Shown piece by piece: positions 8,772-22,894 of a stretch of 64,000 nucleotides of DNA. The notes below the pieces were generated by a model that ran no database searches, was not told the DNA's origin, and was given only the letters and a program-made list of their open reading frames with translations. The stretch is from Proteus vulgaris. GTDB lineage: Bacteria; Pseudomonadota; Gammaproteobacteria; Enterobacterales; Enterobacteriaceae. The DNA lies in assembly GCF_016239305.1 (NCBI RefSeq), contig NZ_JAEHOQ010000004.1, positions 1 through 64,000 of the forward strand, given 5' to 3'. A program made the position numbers and the translations under genes. Positions within the stretch are counted from its first letter, which is position 1. Each line of letters starts with the position of its first letter.

Positions 8772-9036
8772 TGTGGATAACTCTGCTTAAAAGCAGGGGT
8801 TAACCCGTAGTTATCCATTGTATAAGCCTCTATCAATAAATGACCTGTGTATAAGTCGTCATTTTGATCCCAGCTTATCAGCAGATAGATCACGGATCAT
8901 TCACAGTATATGATCCTTTACACTTTTATGATCTTTAAATAGAAAATCCACTTATCCACAGAGGATCGCCTCCTTAATAAAAGATCTAATAAAGAGATCT
9001 TTAAATAAAAAGATCTTTAAATAATTACCTGCGGAT
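8772..9036. other. oriC: Chromosomal replication origin oriC
   Basis: The region is a reverse-oriented match to E. coli oriC. DnaA boxes in order are R4 TGTGGATAA (8772-8780), R3-like TTATCCATT (8811-8819), R2 TGTGTATAA (8846-8854), the R5/M box TCATTCACA (8897-8905) and R1 TTATCCACA (8952-8960). GATC sites are dense, and GATCCCAGCTTAT near 8866 matches the conserved E. coli segment. The unwinding element at about 8974-9025 has three AT-rich units each carrying AGATCT (AAGATCTAATAAA, GAGATCTTTAAAT, AAGATCTTTAAAT). Bidirectional replication would start here. SeqA would act on the GATC cluster, and IHF/Fis sites are expected but not assigned. The remaining bases up to mnmG (9037-9123) hold its leader. 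Confidence 0.95.
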
Positions 9037-9123
9037 CAGCTCGCTTGTATCTGTCAAAAAGTTGAGTAGAATTCGTTTTCCCAATGCAACACATTCAGCA
9101 TTCGTAACATTTAAGGTTCACAC

Positions 9124-11022
9124 ATGTTTTATCCAGAACACTTTGACGTCATTGTGATCGGTGGTGGTCACGCCGGTACAGAAGCCGCTATGGCTGCAGC
9201 TCGTATGGGGCGTCAAACCCTATTACTGACCCACAATATTGATACTTTGGGCCAAATGTCTTGTAACCCAGCTATTGGTGGGATTGGTAAAGGGCATCTG
9301 GTAAAAGAGATCGATGCCATGGGTGGATTAATGGCAACAGCCATTGACCATGCCGGTATTCAATTTAGAACTCTTAACGCAAGTAAGGGACCCGCTGTAA
9401 GAGCGACAAGAGCACAAGCAGACCGTGTTCTTTACCGCCAAGCTGTTCGTACCACACTGGAAAATCAACCTAATTTAATGATCTTCCAACAACCCGTAGA
9501 AGATCTGATTGTTGAAAATGACCAAGTAACGGGTGCAGTTACTCGTATGGGATTAAAATTCCGTGCTAAATCAGTAGTTTTAACTGTAGGAACTTTCCTT
9601 GATGGAAAAATCCACATTGGTTTAGAAAACTACAGTGGTGGTCGTGCAGGAGATCCTCCTTCCGTTTCACTATCACACCGATTACGCGAATTACCTTTAC
9701 GTGTTGGTCGCTTAAAAACAGGAACGCCACCTCGTATAGATGCTAGAACCATTGATTTTAACCAATTGGCCGTTCAGTTAGGTGATACTCCAATGCCTGT
9801 TTTCTCGTTTTTAGGTAATGTGGATCAGCACCCAGAGCAAATGCCTTGCCATATCACATACACTAACGAAAAAACCCACGACGTTATCCGTAATAACCTC
9901 GATCGTAGCCCAATGTATGCAGGTGTCATCGAAGGAATAGGGCCTCGTTATTGCCCATCTATTGAAGATAAAGTGATGCGATTTGCTGATCGTAATTCAC
10001 ATCAGATCTTTTTAGAACCTGAAGGTTTAACCAGTAACGAAATTTACCCAAATGGCATTTCAACAAGTTTACCTTTTGATGTTCAAATGCAAATCGTAAA
10101 TTCCATGAAAGGTATGGAAAATGCGAAGATCATTAGACCAGGTTATGCCATTGAATATGACTTCTTCGATCCAAGAGATCTAAAACAAACGCTAGAAAGC
10201 AAATTTATTAACGGGTTATTTTTTGCTGGCCAAATTAACGGTACAACTGGTTATGAAGAAGCTGCTGCTCAAGGTATGCTTGCAGGACTTAATGCAGCGC
10301 GTTATGCCTATGATCAAGAAGGTTGGTTCCCACGTCGAGATCAGGCTTACATCGGTGTATTAGTTGACGATCTTTGTACTCTTGGTACAAAAGAGCCATA
10401 CCGTATGTTTACGTCTCGTGCGGAATATCGTTTGATGCTACGTGAAGATAACGCAGATTTACGTCTGACAGAAATTGCTCGTGAATTAGGTATGGTTGAT
10501 GATAATCGCTGGGCTCAATTTAGTGAAAAAGTGGAACTTGTTGAAAAGGAACGTCAGCGTTTAAGAAATATTTGGGTTCACCCTCAAGCAGATAAAGTTT
10601 CTGAAATCAATGGGTTACTAAATACACCATTATCTAAAGAAGCTAATGGTGAAGATTTATTGCGTCGTCCTGAAATGACGTACGAGACACTGAAAAAAAT
10701 AGCTCTTTTTGCACCAGGTATTGACGATTCAAAACCACAAGCGGCAGAACAAGTTGAGATCCAAGTTAAATACGAAGGTTACATTAATCGTCAACAAGAA
10801 GAGATCGAAAAGAAACTGCGTAACGAAAACGCGGCATTACCGATAGATCTTGATTACAAGCAAGTAAGTGGGTTATCTAACGAAGTTATTGCCAAACTTA
10901 ACGATCATAAACCGACATCTATCGGTCAAGCATCACGGATCTCAGGTGTAACCCCCGCAGCTATCTCTATTTTATTAGTGTGGTTAAAAAAACAAGGCTT
11001 ATTACGCAGGAGTGCATCATGA
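9124..11022 (+). CDS. mnmG: tRNA uridine-5-carboxymethylaminomethyl modification enzyme MnmG (GidA)
   Basis: FAD-dependent partner of MnmE that makes cmnm5U at the wobble base of certain tRNAs, using methylene-tetrahydrofolate. It has 632 residues (E. coli 629). The Rossmann FAD motif [10 protein letters not shown] is at about 13-22. The Cys-containing signature [16 protein letters not shown] follows at about 43-58, with [12 protein letters not shown] further on. The helical C-terminal domain (residues about 550-632) binds MnmE. It is the first gene beyond oriC, as in E. coli, and overlaps rsmG by ATGA. Confidence 0.97.
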   Translation: MFYPEHFDVIVIGGGHAGTEAAMAAARMGRQTLLLTHNIDTLGQMSCNPAIGGIGKGHLVKEIDAMGGLMATAIDHAGIQFRTLNASKGPAVRATRAQADRVLYRQAVRTTLENQPNLMIFQQPVEDLIVENDQVTGAVTRMGLKFRAKSVVLTVGTFLDGKIHIGLENYSGGRAGDPPSVSLSHRLRELPLRVGRLKTGTPPRIDARTIDFNQLAVQLGDTPMPVFSFLGNVDQHPEQMPCHITYTNEKTHDVIRNNLDRSPMYAGVIEGIGPRYCPSIEDKVMRFADRNSHQIFLEPEGLTSNEIYPNGISTSLPFDVQMQIVNSMKGMENAKIIRPGYAIEYDFFDPRDLKQTLESKFINGLFFAGQINGTTGYEEAAAQGMLAGLNAARYAYDQEGWFPRRDQAYIGVLVDDLCTLGTKEPYRMFTSRAEYRLMLREDNADLRLTEIARELGMVDDNRWAQFSEKVELVEKERQRLRNIWVHPQADKVSEINGLLNTPLSKEANGEDLLRRPEMTYETLKKIALFAPGIDDSKPQAAEQVEIQVKYEGYINRQQEEIEKKLRNENAALPIDLDYKQVSGLSNEVIAKLNDHKPTSIGQASRISGVTPAAISILLVWLKKQGLLRRSAS

Positions 11023-11645
11023 GTGACTTACTTAATCGGCTAAAAAAGCTGGCTAAGCAAGCCAATATTGAGCTAACAGATATTCAGGCTGAAAAGCTAA
11101 CGGGTTATGTGATGATGCTTGATAAGTGGAATAAAGCGTATAACCTGACCTCAGTCAGAGATCCACAACAAATGCTAATCCGCCATATATTGGATAGTAT
11201 TGTGGTTAGTCAATACCTTGAAGGTGAACGATTTATTGATGTAGGTACTGGGCCCGGATTACCAGGTATTCCTTTGGCGATAATGCGCCCCGATCATCAC
11301 TTTGTTTTATTGGATAGCTTAGGTAAGCGAGTTCGCTTTATGAAGCAAGTTCAACATGAACTGGGGCTTCATAACATCGAGCCTGTTCAATATCGTGTTG
11401 AAGAGTACCAACCTGAGAAACCTTTTGATGGTGTTATCAGTCGTGCATTTGCATCTATGAAAGATATGCTTTCTTGGTGTTCTCATTTGGTAGCTGAAGA
11501 ACAAGGATATTTTTATGCATTAAAAGGGCAAATTCATCAAGAAGAGTTGGATGAACTTGCTGATAATGGATTAAAAGTACCTAAGAAAGTGATCAGTTTA
11601 TCCATTCCTGAATTGAATGAACAAAGGCATCTGGTGATTATTTAA
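11019..11645 (+). CDS. rsmG: 16S rRNA (guanine527-N7)-methyltransferase RsmG (GidB)
   Basis: SAM-dependent methyltransferase acting on G527 of 16S rRNA, with 208 residues (E. coli 207). The SAM motif [16 protein letters not shown] lies at about 67-82, and [21 protein letters not shown] and [10 protein letters not shown] are family signatures. The start at 11019 overlaps the mnmG stop as ATGA and has AGGAG at 11008-11012. Translation is therefore probably coupled to mnmG. A further upstream in-frame start would lie inside mnmG and is not supported. Confidence 0.95.
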   Translation: MSDLLNRLKKLAKQANIELTDIQAEKLTGYVMMLDKWNKAYNLTSVRDPQQMLIRHILDSIVVSQYLEGERFIDVGTGPGLPGIPLAIMRPDHHFVLLDSLGKRVRFMKQVQHELGLHNIEPVQYRVEEYQPEKPFDGVISRAFASMKDMLSWCSHLVAEEQGYFYALKGQIHQEELDELADNGLKVPKKVISLSIPELNEQRHLVII

Positions 11646-11691
11646 TCAGTTTTTACCTGTCTTATTGACCTTTTTTTCGTTTTTTGTGCTC

Positions 11692-11728
11692 TGGCGATAA
11701 TATTTACAATGTTATCGCCATTTGTTTT
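11692..11728 (+). terminator. Terminator after the mnmG-rsmG operon
   Basis: Perfect 9-bp arms TGGCGATAA (11692-11700) and TTATCGCCA (11712-11720) are followed by TTTGTTTTAT, 47 nt after the rsmG stop. This separates rsmG from the atp operon. The rest of the 613-bp gap (11646-12258) is AT-rich and holds the CRP-like site and promoter listed next, and otherwise nothing I recognise. Confidence 0.75.
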
Positions 11729-12002
11729 ATGGGGAATTATAGGATGCATTAAATTTCACCTCAATAAAACAATAAATTAACATTTTGTTATCTTTTGCGT
11801 TAATTCACTTTGTAGCTTGAGTTTTTCTTATTTTATTTCCAAAATAAATTAATAATTCTGTGCATTATAAAAATATTGAATTTATTTAATTGAAAATGGG
11901 TCAATTTTTTTCTAATTGACACTAAATTGTTCATAAAAGGGCAGTTAATTGTTAACTTAGTTATATATTTTATGAAATAAGTTTTATTTATACTTTTATA
12001 TT

Positions 12003-12018
12003 TGTGACGTCTATCACG
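12003..12018. promoter_or_regulatory. CRP-like binding site upstream of the atp operon
   Basis: TGTGACGTCTATCACG matches the CRP consensus TGTGA-N6-TCACA at nine of ten core positions. It lies about 255 bp upstream of atpI and about 135 bp upstream of the likely -10, far for a class I site, so a direct role in activation is uncertain. Confidence 0.5.
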
Positions 12019-12132
12019 CTATTTATTTTATTCGGCTCTATTATTTTTACTCTTTTTGTTCTTAATCATTTTTCATAAATGGAACCTTGGTAAGAAATTT
12101 AAATTAATCTTCACTTTTTCGCTACTTATTGA

Positions 12133-12160
12133 TTGAATTCATTGCCACGCCCCGTATAAT
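12133..12160 (+). promoter_or_regulatory. Probable atp operon promoter
   Basis: TTGAAT (12133-12138) and a perfect TATAAT (12155-12160) are separated by 16 bp and lie about 100 bp upstream of atpI. A second candidate, TTGACA at 12178-12183 with a weak -10 (TTTGAT, 12201-12206), lies closer. The E. coli operon likewise has more than one promoter before atpI. Confidence 0.55.
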
Positions 12161-12258
12161 TTGCTCGTTTTTGTCACTTGACACTTTATAGCAAAGACAG
12201 TTTGATACATCATTCAGTAATACCTTTTACGATAGCTAGTCTGGAGAATACAAACGTC

Positions 12259-13492
<1,234 letters not shown>

Positions 13493-13519
13493 TTATTAAC
13501 TCTTTGAAGAAATAACTGA

Positions 13520-13777
<258 letters not shown>

Positions 13778-13838
13778 TGATGGTAATGAGCAGTAAAAGC
13801 ATCAAGTTAGTTAATAACCAAGAAAGAGGTATTGTGCT

Positions 13839-14309
13839 GTGAATTTAAATGCAACAATCCTCGGCCAGGCCATCGCATTTGTCCTGTTTGTTTTGTTCTG
13901 CATGAAATTCGTATGGCCACCAATTATGGCGGCCATTGAAAAACGTCAAAAAGAAATTGCTGACGGTTTATCATCTGCAGAACGTGCTAAAAAGGACTTA
14001 GATTTAGCGAAAGCCGATGCAGGCGATCAGCTAGCGAAAGCAAAAGCAGAAGCACAAGCAATCATTGAATCAGCGAATAAACAACGCACTCAAATGATTG
14101 AAGAAGCTAAAGCAGAAGCAGAGCAAGAACGTAGTAAGATCGTTGCACAAGCTCAATCCGAATTGGATGCAGAGCGTAAACGTGCTCGTGAAGAACTTCG
14201 TAAACAAGTCGCAATGCTGGCTATCGCAGGTGCCGAGAAAATTATTGAACGTTCCGTGGATGAAGCTGCTAATAGCGACATCGTTGATAAACTGGTCGCT
14301 GAACTGTAA
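13839..14309 (+). CDS. atpF: F1Fo ATP synthase subunit b
   Basis: Peripheral-stalk subunit of 156 residues, the E. coli length. One N-terminal membrane helix (residues about 4-25) is followed by a long charged helix (about 30-156, rich in Ala, Glu and Lys) that dimerises as a right-handed coiled coil and binds delta at its C terminus ([15 protein letters not shown]). The start is GTG, as in E. coli atpF, with AAGAGG a few bases upstream. Confidence 0.97.
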   Translation: MNLNATILGQAIAFVLFVLFCMKFVWPPIMAAIEKRQKEIADGLSSAERAKKDLDLAKADAGDQLAKAKAEAQAIIESANKQRTQMIEEAKAEAEQERSKIVAQAQSELDAERKRAREELRKQVAMLAIAGAEKIIERSVDEAANSDIVDKLVAEL

Positions 14310-14321
14310 GGAGGGAGGGGC

Positions 14322-14855
14322 ATGTCTGAAATAGCAACTGTAGCTCGCCCCTACGCCAAAGCAGCTTTTGACTTTGCTGTGGAAAACCAGGCTGTCGATA
14401 AATGGCAGGTTATGCTGGCGTTCACCGCTGAAGTAGCACGCAATGAGCAGGTAACCGAATTACTTTCTGGTTCTTTAGCATCAGAAAAACTGGCTAACAT
14501 CTTCGCTGACCTTTGTGGCGATCAATTAGATGAACATGCTCAGAATTTAATTCGTGTTATGGCTGAGAATGGCCGTTTATCAACGTTGCCTGAAGTATTG
14601 AGCCAATTTATTCAATTGCGCGCAGTACTAGAGTCAACGGTTGACGTTGAAGTAACTTCTGCCATTGAGCTAACTAAACAGCAGCTAGCTAACATTTCTG
14701 CAGCGATGGAAAATCGTCTATCACGCAAAGTGAAGCTGAATTGCAAAATTGATAAGTCTGTTATCGCAGGCATGATTATACGCGCCGGTGACCTCGTCAT
14801 CGATGGCAGTATTCGTGGCCGTTTAGAGCGATTAACTGACGTCTTGCAGTCTTAA
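14322..14855 (+). CDS. atpH: F1Fo ATP synthase subunit delta
   Basis: Stator subunit of 177 residues (E. coli 177) that joins the b dimer to the top of the alpha/beta hexamer. The N-terminal helical domain begins [18 protein letters not shown]. The C-terminal [22 protein letters not shown] is the family signature. It lies 12 bp after atpF, with GGAGGGAGG upstream of the ATG giving a very strong ribosome-binding site. Confidence 0.97.
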   Translation: MSEIATVARPYAKAAFDFAVENQAVDKWQVMLAFTAEVARNEQVTELLSGSLASEKLANIFADLCGDQLDEHAQNLIRVMAENGRLSTLPEVLSQFIQLRAVLESTVDVEVTSAIELTKQQLANISAAMENRLSRKVKLNCKIDKSVIAGMIIRAGDLVIDGSIRGRLERLTDVLQS

Positions 14856-14869
14856 GGGGACTGGAGCAT

Positions 14870-16411
14870 ATGCAACTGAATTCCACTGAAATCAGCGAAC
14901 TGATCAAGCAGCGCATTGCTCAGTTCAATGTAGTGAGTGAAGCTCACAATGAAGGTACGATTGTTTCCGTCAGTGACGGTATCATTCGTATCCACGGTTT
15001 AGCCGAAGTTATGCAGGGTGAGATGATCGCACTGCCGGGTAACCGTTTCGCTATCGCACTAAACTTAGAGCGCGACTCTGTTGGTGCGGTTGTGATGGGT
15101 CCTTATGCTGACTTAGCAGAAGGCATGAAAGTTAAATGTACAGGTCGTATTCTGGAAGTACCTGTAGGGCGTGGTCTGCTTGGCCGTGTGGTAAACACAC
15201 TGGGTGAGCCGATTGATGGTAAAGGTGCAGTAGAGCATGATGGTTTCTCACCTGTTGAGATGATTGCTCCTGGTGTTATCGACCGTCAATCTGTTGATCA
15301 GCCTGTACAAACAGGTTACAAATCCGTCGATGCCATGATCCCAATCGGTCGTGGTCAGCGTGAATTGATCATCGGTGACCGTCAAACAGGTAAAACTGCA
15401 CTGGCTGTCGATGCGATTATCAACCAACGTGACTCTGGCATTAAATGTATTTATGTCGCTATCGGTCAGAAAGCCTCTACTATTTCGAACGTTGTTCGTA
15501 AATTAGAAGAACATGGCGCGTTAGAAAACACCATTGTTGTTGTTGCTTCTGCATCAGAATCAGCAGCACTGCAATACCTAGCTCCTTATTCAGGTTGCGC
15601 AATGGGTGAATACTTCCGTGACCGTGGTGAAGATGCCCTGATTATTTATGACGACCTGTCTAAACAGGCTGTCGCATACCGTCAAATTTCACTGTTACTT
15701 CGTCGTCCACCAGGACGTGAAGCATACCCAGGTGACGTTTTCTATCTTCACTCCCGTTTACTTGAGCGTGCTGCTCGTGTTAATGCTGAGTACGTAGAAG
15801 CATTCACTAATGGTGAAGTTAAAGGTAAAACCGGCTCTCTGACTGCGTTACCAATTATCGAAACGCAAGCAGGGGACGTTTCTGCATTCGTTCCTACGAA
15901 CGTAATCTCTATTACCGATGGTCAGATCTTCTTAGAATCTAACCTGTTTAACGCAGGTATCCGTCCAGCTGTTAACCCAGGGATCTCCGTATCTCGTGTA
16001 GGTGGTGCAGCTCAGACTAAGATCATGAAGAAACTTTCTGGTGGTATCCGTACTGCACTTGCGCAGTATCGTGAGCTGGCAGCATTCTCACAGTTCGCTT
16101 CTGATCTGGATGATGCTACCCGTAAACAATTGAACCACGGTCAGAAAGTGACTGAATTGCTGAAACAGAAACAGTACGAACCAATGTCTGTCGCACAACA
16201 GTCTTTAGCGCTGTATGCCGCAGAACGTGGTTATCTGGAAGATGTTGAAATTTCAAAAGTTGTGCCATTTGAAGCGGCTTTATTAGCTTATGCTTCTCGT
16301 GAACATGCTGATTTATTGAAAGAAATCAACCAGACTGGTACTTATAACGAAGAAATCGAAGCGAAGCTGAAAAGCGTGCTAGAAAACTTCAAAGCGACTC
16401 AGTCCTGGTAA
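14870..16411 (+). CDS. atpA: F1Fo ATP synthase subunit alpha
   Basis: Non-catalytic nucleotide-binding subunit of F1, 513 residues as in E. coli. The P-loop GDRQTGKTA lies at about 169-177, and the ATP synthase alpha/beta signature [11 protein letters not shown] is in the C-terminal third, with the arginine-finger residue. The N-terminal helix [16 protein letters not shown] contacts delta. It follows atpH by 14 bp. Confidence 0.98.
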   Translation: MQLNSTEISELIKQRIAQFNVVSEAHNEGTIVSVSDGIIRIHGLAEVMQGEMIALPGNRFAIALNLERDSVGAVVMGPYADLAEGMKVKCTGRILEVPVGRGLLGRVVNTLGEPIDGKGAVEHDGFSPVEMIAPGVIDRQSVDQPVQTGYKSVDAMIPIGRGQRELIIGDRQTGKTALAVDAIINQRDSGIKCIYVAIGQKASTISNVVRKLEEHGALENTIVVVASASESAALQYLAPYSGCAMGEYFRDRGEDALIIYDDLSKQAVAYRQISLLLRRPPGREAYPGDVFYLHSRLLERAARVNAEYVEAFTNGEVKGKTGSLTALPIIETQAGDVSAFVPTNVISITDGQIFLESNLFNAGIRPAVNPGISVSRVGGAAQTKIMKKLSGGIRTALAQYRELAAFSQFASDLDDATRKQLNHGQKVTELLKQKQYEPMSVAQQSLALYAAERGYLEDVEISKVVPFEAALLAYASREHADLLKEINQTGTYNEEIEAKLKSVLENFKATQSW

Positions 16412-16469
16412 TAACTATTCGGCCTAATAGTTAAACATTAGGCCGTCTGGTTCATGAGGAGAAGCAGAA

Positions 16470-17333
16470 ATGGCCGGCGCAAAAGAGATACGTTCGAAGA
16501 TCGCCAGTGTGCAAAACACACAGAAGATCACTAAAGCGATGGAGATGGTCGCCGCGTCGAAAATGCGTAAAACGCAGGAACGCATGGCAGCCAGCCGTCC
16601 TTATGCAGAAACCATGCGCAGTGTGATTGGTCACCTTGCGTTAGGGAATCTGGAGTACAAACATCCATACCTCGAAGAGCGTGAAGTTAAACGTGTCGGG
16701 TACCTGGTTGTTTCGACCGACCGTGGTTTGTGTGGTGGTTTGAACATTAACTTGTTCAAAAAACTGCTGGCAGACATGAAAGAGTGGTCTGAAAAAGGTG
16801 TACAGGTAGATTTAGCACTAGTGGGTTCTAAAGCAGCTTCATTCTTCGGCTCTGTGGGCGGAAATGTTGTTGGTCAGGTAACCGGCATGGGCGATGATCC
16901 AAAACTGTCAGACCTTATCGGTCCAGTCAATATCATGTTGCAGGCTTATGACGAAGGTCGTTTAGATAAACTGTATGTGGTGGCAAATAAGTTCATCAAT
17001 ACCATGGCTCAAGAGCCTAAAATTCTTCAGGTTTTACCATTACCACCAGGTGATGATGAAGAGCTGAAAGAAAAATCTTGGGATTATCTGTACGAACCTG
17101 ATCCTAAGGCGTTACTGGATACTTTACTGCGTCGTTATATCGAATCGCAGGTTTACCAGAGCGTCGTAGAGAACTTAGCGAGTGAGCAGGCCGCCCGAAT
17201 GGTCGCGATGAAAGCCGCTACAGATAACGGTGGTAACCTGATTAAAGAACTGCAATTGGTGTACAACAAAGCACGCCAAGCAAGCATTACTCAGGAACTT
17301 ACAGAAATTGTGTCTGGTGCAGCCGCGGTATAA
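16470..17333 (+). CDS. atpG: F1Fo ATP synthase subunit gamma
   Basis: Central rotor shaft of F1, 287 residues as in E. coli. The two terminal helices that form the coiled coil are visible ([20 protein letters not shown] at the N terminus and [14 protein letters not shown] at the C terminus). The conserved [11 protein letters not shown] segment is at about 79-89. It follows atpA by 58 bp. Confidence 0.98.
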   Translation: MAGAKEIRSKIASVQNTQKITKAMEMVAASKMRKTQERMAASRPYAETMRSVIGHLALGNLEYKHPYLEEREVKRVGYLVVSTDRGLCGGLNINLFKKLLADMKEWSEKGVQVDLALVGSKAASFFGSVGGNVVGQVTGMGDDPKLSDLIGPVNIMLQAYDEGRLDKLYVVANKFINTMAQEPKILQVLPLPPGDDEELKEKSWDYLYEPDPKALLDTLLRRYIESQVYQSVVENLASEQAARMVAMKAATDNGGNLIKELQLVYNKARQASITQELTEIVSGAAAV

Positions 17334-17340
17334 CAGCTAG

Positions 17341-18750
<1,410 letters not shown>

Positions 18751-18771
18751 TACGGCTGACGGGAGGTTGAT

Positions 18772-19188
18772 ATGGCCGATACATCGTTCCACCTGAAAGT
18801 TGTCAGCGCTGAAAAGCAGTTATATGACGGCGAAGTCAAACGAATTCAGGTAACTGGTAGCGAAGGTGAGCTCGGTATTTATCCGCAGCACACCCCGTTA
18901 TTAACTGCCATAAAACCGGGCATGGTACGTGTCGTAAAAACATCGGGCGAAGAAGAGGTTATCTACCTTTCAGGTGGTATTCTCGAAGTTCAGCCGACGG
19001 GCGTCATTGTACTAGCAGATACAGCTATCCGTGGTCGTGATTTGGATGAAGCGAAAGCGTTGGAATCTAAGCGTAAAGCTGAAGAACACATTCAATCCTC
19101 TCATGGTGACGTTGATTATGCTCAAGCATCAGCAGAATTAGCCAAAGCGATTGCGAAACTACGTGTAATCGAATTGACTCGACGTTGA
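18772..19188 (+). CDS. atpC: F1Fo ATP synthase subunit epsilon
   Basis: Rotor subunit and intrinsic inhibitor of F1 ATPase, 138 residues (E. coli 139). The N-terminal beta sandwich (residues 1-85; [19 protein letters not shown] is characteristic) is followed by two helices (about 88-138) that can insert into F1. It is last in the operon, 21 bp after atpD. Confidence 0.97.
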   Translation: MADTSFHLKVVSAEKQLYDGEVKRIQVTGSEGELGIYPQHTPLLTAIKPGMVRVVKTSGEEEVIYLSGGILEVQPTGVIVLADTAIRGRDLDEAKALESKRKAEEHIQSSHGDVDYAQASAELAKAIAKLRVIELTRR

Positions 19189-19210
19189 TGTAAATAGGCA
19201 GTCTATGAAT

Positions 19211-19247
19211 AAAAAAGCCAGTTGGTTCTTAGCTAACTGGCTTTTTT
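19211..19247 (+). terminator. Terminator of the atp operon
   Basis: The arms AAAAAAGCCAGTT (19211-19223) and AACTGGCTTTTTT (19235-19247) form a stem ending in a T tract, 22 nt after the atpC stop. The flanking A tract means it may also work in the other direction. Confidence 0.9.
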
Positions 19248-19340
19248 GCGTCATGAAATATTTTGTGTGACGAAATATGTAGTATTATTTGGCATAAACA
19301 GGTTTACTTGCCATTCTTTACGGGAGTTATCGGGTTAATT

Positions 19341-20714
19341 ATGTCTAATTCAGCTAAAAGCGTTGTTATTCTTGCTGCGGGAAAAGGCACCCGCATGTAT
19401 TCACAGTTGCCTAAAGTTCTTCATAAACTTGCAGGTAAATCCATGGTTCAACATGTGATTGATACTGCTAAGTCATTAGGTGCTCAACAAACACATCTTG
19501 TTTATGGGCATGGTGGTGAACTAATGAAAGAAAAATTAGGTTCACAACCTGTTAATTGGGTACTACAAGCAGAGCAACTAGGAACGGGTCACGCAATGCA
19601 ACAAGCTGCGCCTTTCTTTGCTGATGATGAAGATATCCTGATGCTTTATGGTGATGTTCCACTTATTACCAAAGAAACATTAGAACGTTTAATAGAAGTC
19701 AAACCAGAAGGCGGTATTGGTTTATTAACGGTTATTTTGGATAACCCAACTGGCTATGGTCGTATTGTTCGTGAAAATGGCGAAGTGACAGGCATTATTG
19801 AACAAAAAGATGCATCTGAAGCACAACTCAAAATTAATGAAATCAACACGGGTATTTTAGTAGCCAATGGTGGTGATTTAAAACGTTGGTTAGGTAAGCT
19901 CAATAATAACAATGCACAAAAAGAGTATTACATTACTGACATTATCGCGTTAGCGCATAAAGAAGGTCGTAAAATTGAAACGGCTCACCCTCGTCGCCAT
20001 AGTGAAATGGAAGGTGTGAATAACCGTTTACAACTGGCTGCATTAGAACGTATTTACCAAACAGAACAAGCAGAGCGCTTATTATTAGAAGGCGTCATGT
20101 TGCTTGATCCTGCGCGCTTTGATTTACGTGGAACATTAACTCACGGTAAAGATGTGGTGATTGATACCAACGTTATCATTGAAGGCGATGTAACTTTGGG
20201 AAATAACGTTGAAATTGGCACGGGCTGTGTCCTAAAAAACTGTGTGATTGGGGATAATTCTATTATTAGCCCATATACGGTGATCGAGGATGCAAATTTG
20301 GCACAAGAGTGTACTGTTGGCCCATTTGCACGTCTTCGTCCAGGCAGTGAATTAGCAGATAAAGCTCACGTTGGTAACTTTGTTGAGATGAAAAAAGCCA
20401 GCTTAGGTGTTGGATCTAAAGCAGGTCATCTGACTTACTTAGGCGATACTGAGGTGGGGGCTAACGTTAATATCGGTGCAGGTACTATCACTTGTAACTA
20501 CGATGGTGCGAATAAATTCAAAACTGTTATTGGTGATGATGTCTTTATTGGTTCAGATACCCAATTAGTGGCGCCAGTTACTGTTGCTAATGGTGCAACC
20601 ATTGGCGCAGGTACAACTCTCACTAAAAATGTGAATGAAAACGAATTAGTGATCAGTCGAGTTAAGCAAACTCATATCAGTGGATGGAAACGTCCGGTGA
20701 AGAAAAAACAATAA
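19341..20714 (+). CDS. glmU: Bifunctional N-acetylglucosamine-1-phosphate uridyltransferase / glucosamine-1-phosphate acetyltransferase
   Basis: Makes UDP-GlcNAc from glucosamine 1-phosphate in two steps, feeding peptidoglycan and LPS. It has 457 residues (E. coli 456). The N-terminal pyrophosphorylase has [18 protein letters not shown] and the YGDVPLI metal site. The C-terminal left-handed beta helix (from about residue 250) carries hexapeptide repeats and the acetyltransferase residues around [11 protein letters not shown] and [12 protein letters not shown] place the start at [14 protein letters not shown] by homology; a longer in-frame extension upstream is not supported. The ribosome-binding site is poor (GGGAG 14 nt upstream or CGGGT closer). 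Confidence 0.95.
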   Translation: MSNSAKSVVILAAGKGTRMYSQLPKVLHKLAGKSMVQHVIDTAKSLGAQQTHLVYGHGGELMKEKLGSQPVNWVLQAEQLGTGHAMQQAAPFFADDEDILMLYGDVPLITKETLERLIEVKPEGGIGLLTVILDNPTGYGRIVRENGEVTGIIEQKDASEAQLKINEINTGILVANGGDLKRWLGKLNNNNAQKEYYITDIIALAHKEGRKIETAHPRRHSEMEGVNNRLQLAALERIYQTEQAERLLLEGVMLLDPARFDLRGTLTHGKDVVIDTNVIIEGDVTLGNNVEIGTGCVLKNCVIGDNSIISPYTVIEDANLAQECTVGPFARLRPGSELADKAHVGNFVEMKKASLGVGSKAGHLTYLGDTEVGANVNIGAGTITCNYDGANKFKTVIGDDVFIGSDTQLVAPVTVANGATIGAGTTLTKNVNENELVISRVKQTHISGWKRPVKKKQ

Positions 20715-20718
20715 TTTT

Positions 20719-20754
20719 AAGAGAAGGGCGTATATTTAATTAGCGCCCTTTTCT
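20719..20754 (+). terminator. Terminator-like hairpin after glmU
   Basis: AAGAGAAGGGCG (20719-20730) pairs with CGCCCTTTTCTT (20743-20754) with one mismatch; the T residues fall inside the stem. It lies 4 nt after the glmU stop and separates glmU from glmS. In E. coli the two genes are co-transcribed and then cleaved, so this stem may act as a processing or partial termination site. Confidence 0.6.
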
Positions 20755-20839
20755 TGTACGCTATTATTCTAAAAACAAAAAATATCCCCGTTTTCTACAA
20801 TGGCTTGGGGAGCAAACCAATCAGGTATAAGACATCCAA

Positions 20840-20855
20840 GTGCGAATAAACGCAC
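20840..20855 (+). promoter_or_regulatory. Hairpin in the glmS leader
   Basis: GTGCG (20840-20844) and CGCAC (20851-20855) form a small stem 7 nt upstream of the glmS Shine-Dalgarno AGGAA (20862-20866). In E. coli the glmS leader folds over its ribosome-binding site and is opened by the sRNA GlmZ. Whether this leader is a GlmZ target is an inference from position. Confidence 0.35.
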
Positions 20856-20873
20856 AGTTTTAGGAATAACACA

Positions 20874-22700
20874 ATGTGTGGAATAGTAGGTGCAGTTGCA
20901 CAACGCGATATCGCTGAAATCTTAATTGAAGGCTTACGTCGTTTAGAATACCGTGGATATGACTCTGCGGGTTTAGCCGTTGTTGATAATGACTGCAAAA
21001 TGACACGTTTGCGTGAAGCTGGCAAAGTGCAAATGTTGGCTGATGAAGCAGAAAAAAAACAAGTAATTGGTGGTACAGGTATTGCTCATACTCGTTGGGC
21101 AACACATGGTGAACCTTGTGAAGATAATGCGCATCCTCATGTATCAGGCACTATTGCGGTGGTACACAATGGTATTATCGAAAACTACCAAGAACTGAAA
21201 GCAGAATTAATTAAAAAAGGGTATCAGTTTACCTCTCAAACAGATACTGAAGTTATTGCTCACTTGGCAAACTGGGAGCAGCGCCAAGGTGGCACATTAC
21301 GTGAAGTTGTACAGCGTGTTATTCCTCAATTACGTGGTGCTTACGGTACTGTAATTATGGATAGTCGCACACCAGAATTATTAGTGGCTGCGCGTTCTGG
21401 TAGTCCGCTGGTGGTTGGTCTTGGTGTGGGAGAAAACTTCCTTGCTTCTGACCAATTGGCATTATTGCCAGTGACTCGTCGATTTATCTACCTTGAAGAA
21501 GGGGATATTGTTGAAATCACGCGCCGCCATGTTCATATTTTTGATGTAAATGGCGAAGAAGTTAATCGTGATACGATTGAATCTAATGTTCAATACGATG
21601 CGGGTGATAAAGGTGTCTATCGCCATTACATGCAAAAAGAGATCTACGAACAGCCTCTGGCGATTAAAAACACCCTTGAAGGTCGTTTAAAATCAGATTC
21701 GATTGATCTAAGTGAGCTAGGCCCTAAAGCTGAAGAGATCTTATCTAAAGTTGAACATATTCAAATTGTAGCCTGTGGAACGTCTTATAATGCGGGTATG
21801 GTTTCTCGTTACTGGTTTGAGTCTTTAGCGGGTATTCCTTGTGATGTCGAAATTGCATCAGAATATCGCTATCGTAAACCGGCAACTCGCCGTAATAGCT
21901 TATTGATCACATTATCCCAATCCGGTGAAACTGCAGATACGTTAGCGGCGCTACGTTTATCTAAAGAGTTAGGATATTTATCATCACTGGCGATTTGTAA
22001 TGTTGCGGGCTCTTCTTTAGTACGTGAATCTGAATTTGTTTTAATGACTAAAGCAGGTGCTGAAATTGGTGTTGCATCAACCAAAGCATTTACAACACAG
22101 TTAACCGTTCTATTAATGCTGGTGGCATATATGGGACGAATTAAAGGTGTTTCAACATTAGAGCACGACGTTTCAACCGCATTACATGCATTACCAAGCC
22201 GTATTGAAAGCATGTTATCGAAAGATAAAGTGATTGAAGCATTAGCTGAAGATTTTTCAGAAAAAAGCCATGCTTTATTCTTAGGTCGTGGCGACCAATA
22301 CCCTATTGCGGTAGAAGGTGCATTAAAGTTAAAAGAGATCTCTTATATTCATGCTGAAGCATATGCTGCTGGTGAATTAAAACATGGCCCATTAGCATTA
22401 ATTGATGCGGATATGCCTGTTATCATTATTGCGCCAAACAATGAATTATTAGAGAAATTAAAATCTAATATTGAAGAAGTACGAGCACGTGGTGGTTTAC
22501 TGTATGTGTTTGCTGATCAAGATGCTGGTTTTGAAGAAAATGAAACGATGAAGTTAATTTCTTTACCTCATGTTGAAGAGCTTATCGCACCTATTTTTTA
22601 TACTGTACCGTTGCAGTTGTTGTCTTATCATGTTGCTTTAATTAAAGGTACTGATGTAGACCAACCTCGTAACTTGGCAAAATCAGTTACAGTTGAATAA
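20874..22700 (+). CDS. glmS: Glutamine:fructose-6-phosphate aminotransferase (isomerising)
   Basis: Makes glucosamine 6-phosphate from fructose 6-phosphate and glutamine, the entry step to amino-sugar synthesis. It has 608 residues (E. coli 609). The N-terminal glutaminase begins [12 protein letters not shown], where Cys2 becomes the nucleophile after Met removal; [10 protein letters not shown] and [11 protein letters not shown] bind glutamine. Two SIS sugar-isomerase domains follow (from about residue 285), with [18 protein letters not shown] and the C-terminal LAKSVTVE. It is the last gene in the conserved block: E. coli has pstSCAB next, but here the order breaks. Confidence 0.97.
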   Translation: MCGIVGAVAQRDIAEILIEGLRRLEYRGYDSAGLAVVDNDCKMTRLREAGKVQMLADEAEKKQVIGGTGIAHTRWATHGEPCEDNAHPHVSGTIAVVHNGIIENYQELKAELIKKGYQFTSQTDTEVIAHLANWEQRQGGTLREVVQRVIPQLRGAYGTVIMDSRTPELLVAARSGSPLVVGLGVGENFLASDQLALLPVTRRFIYLEEGDIVEITRRHVHIFDVNGEEVNRDTIESNVQYDAGDKGVYRHYMQKEIYEQPLAIKNTLEGRLKSDSIDLSELGPKAEEILSKVEHIQIVACGTSYNAGMVSRYWFESLAGIPCDVEIASEYRYRKPATRRNSLLITLSQSGETADTLAALRLSKELGYLSSLAICNVAGSSLVRESEFVLMTKAGAEIGVASTKAFTTQLTVLLMLVAYMGRIKGVSTLEHDVSTALHALPSRIESMLSKDKVIEALAEDFSEKSHALFLGRGDQYPIAVEGALKLKEISYIHAEAYAAGELKHGPLALIDADMPVIIIAPNNELLEKLKSNIEEVRARGGLLYVFADQDAGFEENETMKLISLPHVEELIAPIFYTVPLQLLSYHVALIKGTDVDQPRNLAKSVTVE

Positions 22701-22740
22701 AAATTAGCTTTTTATAAGTAATTTATTGTTATTTATACTT

Positions 22741-22778
22741 AAACCCAGTGATATTTTAATCGATTCACTGGGTTTTTT
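22741..22778 (+). terminator. Terminator of glmS
   Basis: AAACCCAGTG (22741-22750) pairs perfectly with CACTGGGTTT (22766-22775), followed by T residues, 40 nt after the glmS stop. The rest of the gap to the next gene (22779-22894) shows nothing but AT-rich sequence. Confidence 0.88.
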
Positions 22779-22894
22779 ATTATATTTACAGCATTTTTTC
22801 CCTTTAGTTATAAATAATATTTATTAAACAAGGGAAGGATTGCTGATTAGTAATAACTCTAATAATAATAAAAGTTAATAATGATTAATATTTA

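Noticed and set aside
12178-12258. A 27-codon N-terminal extension of atpI
   Set aside because: The extension overlaps promoter-like sequence and has no homology; similarity to AtpI starts at MSVSL.
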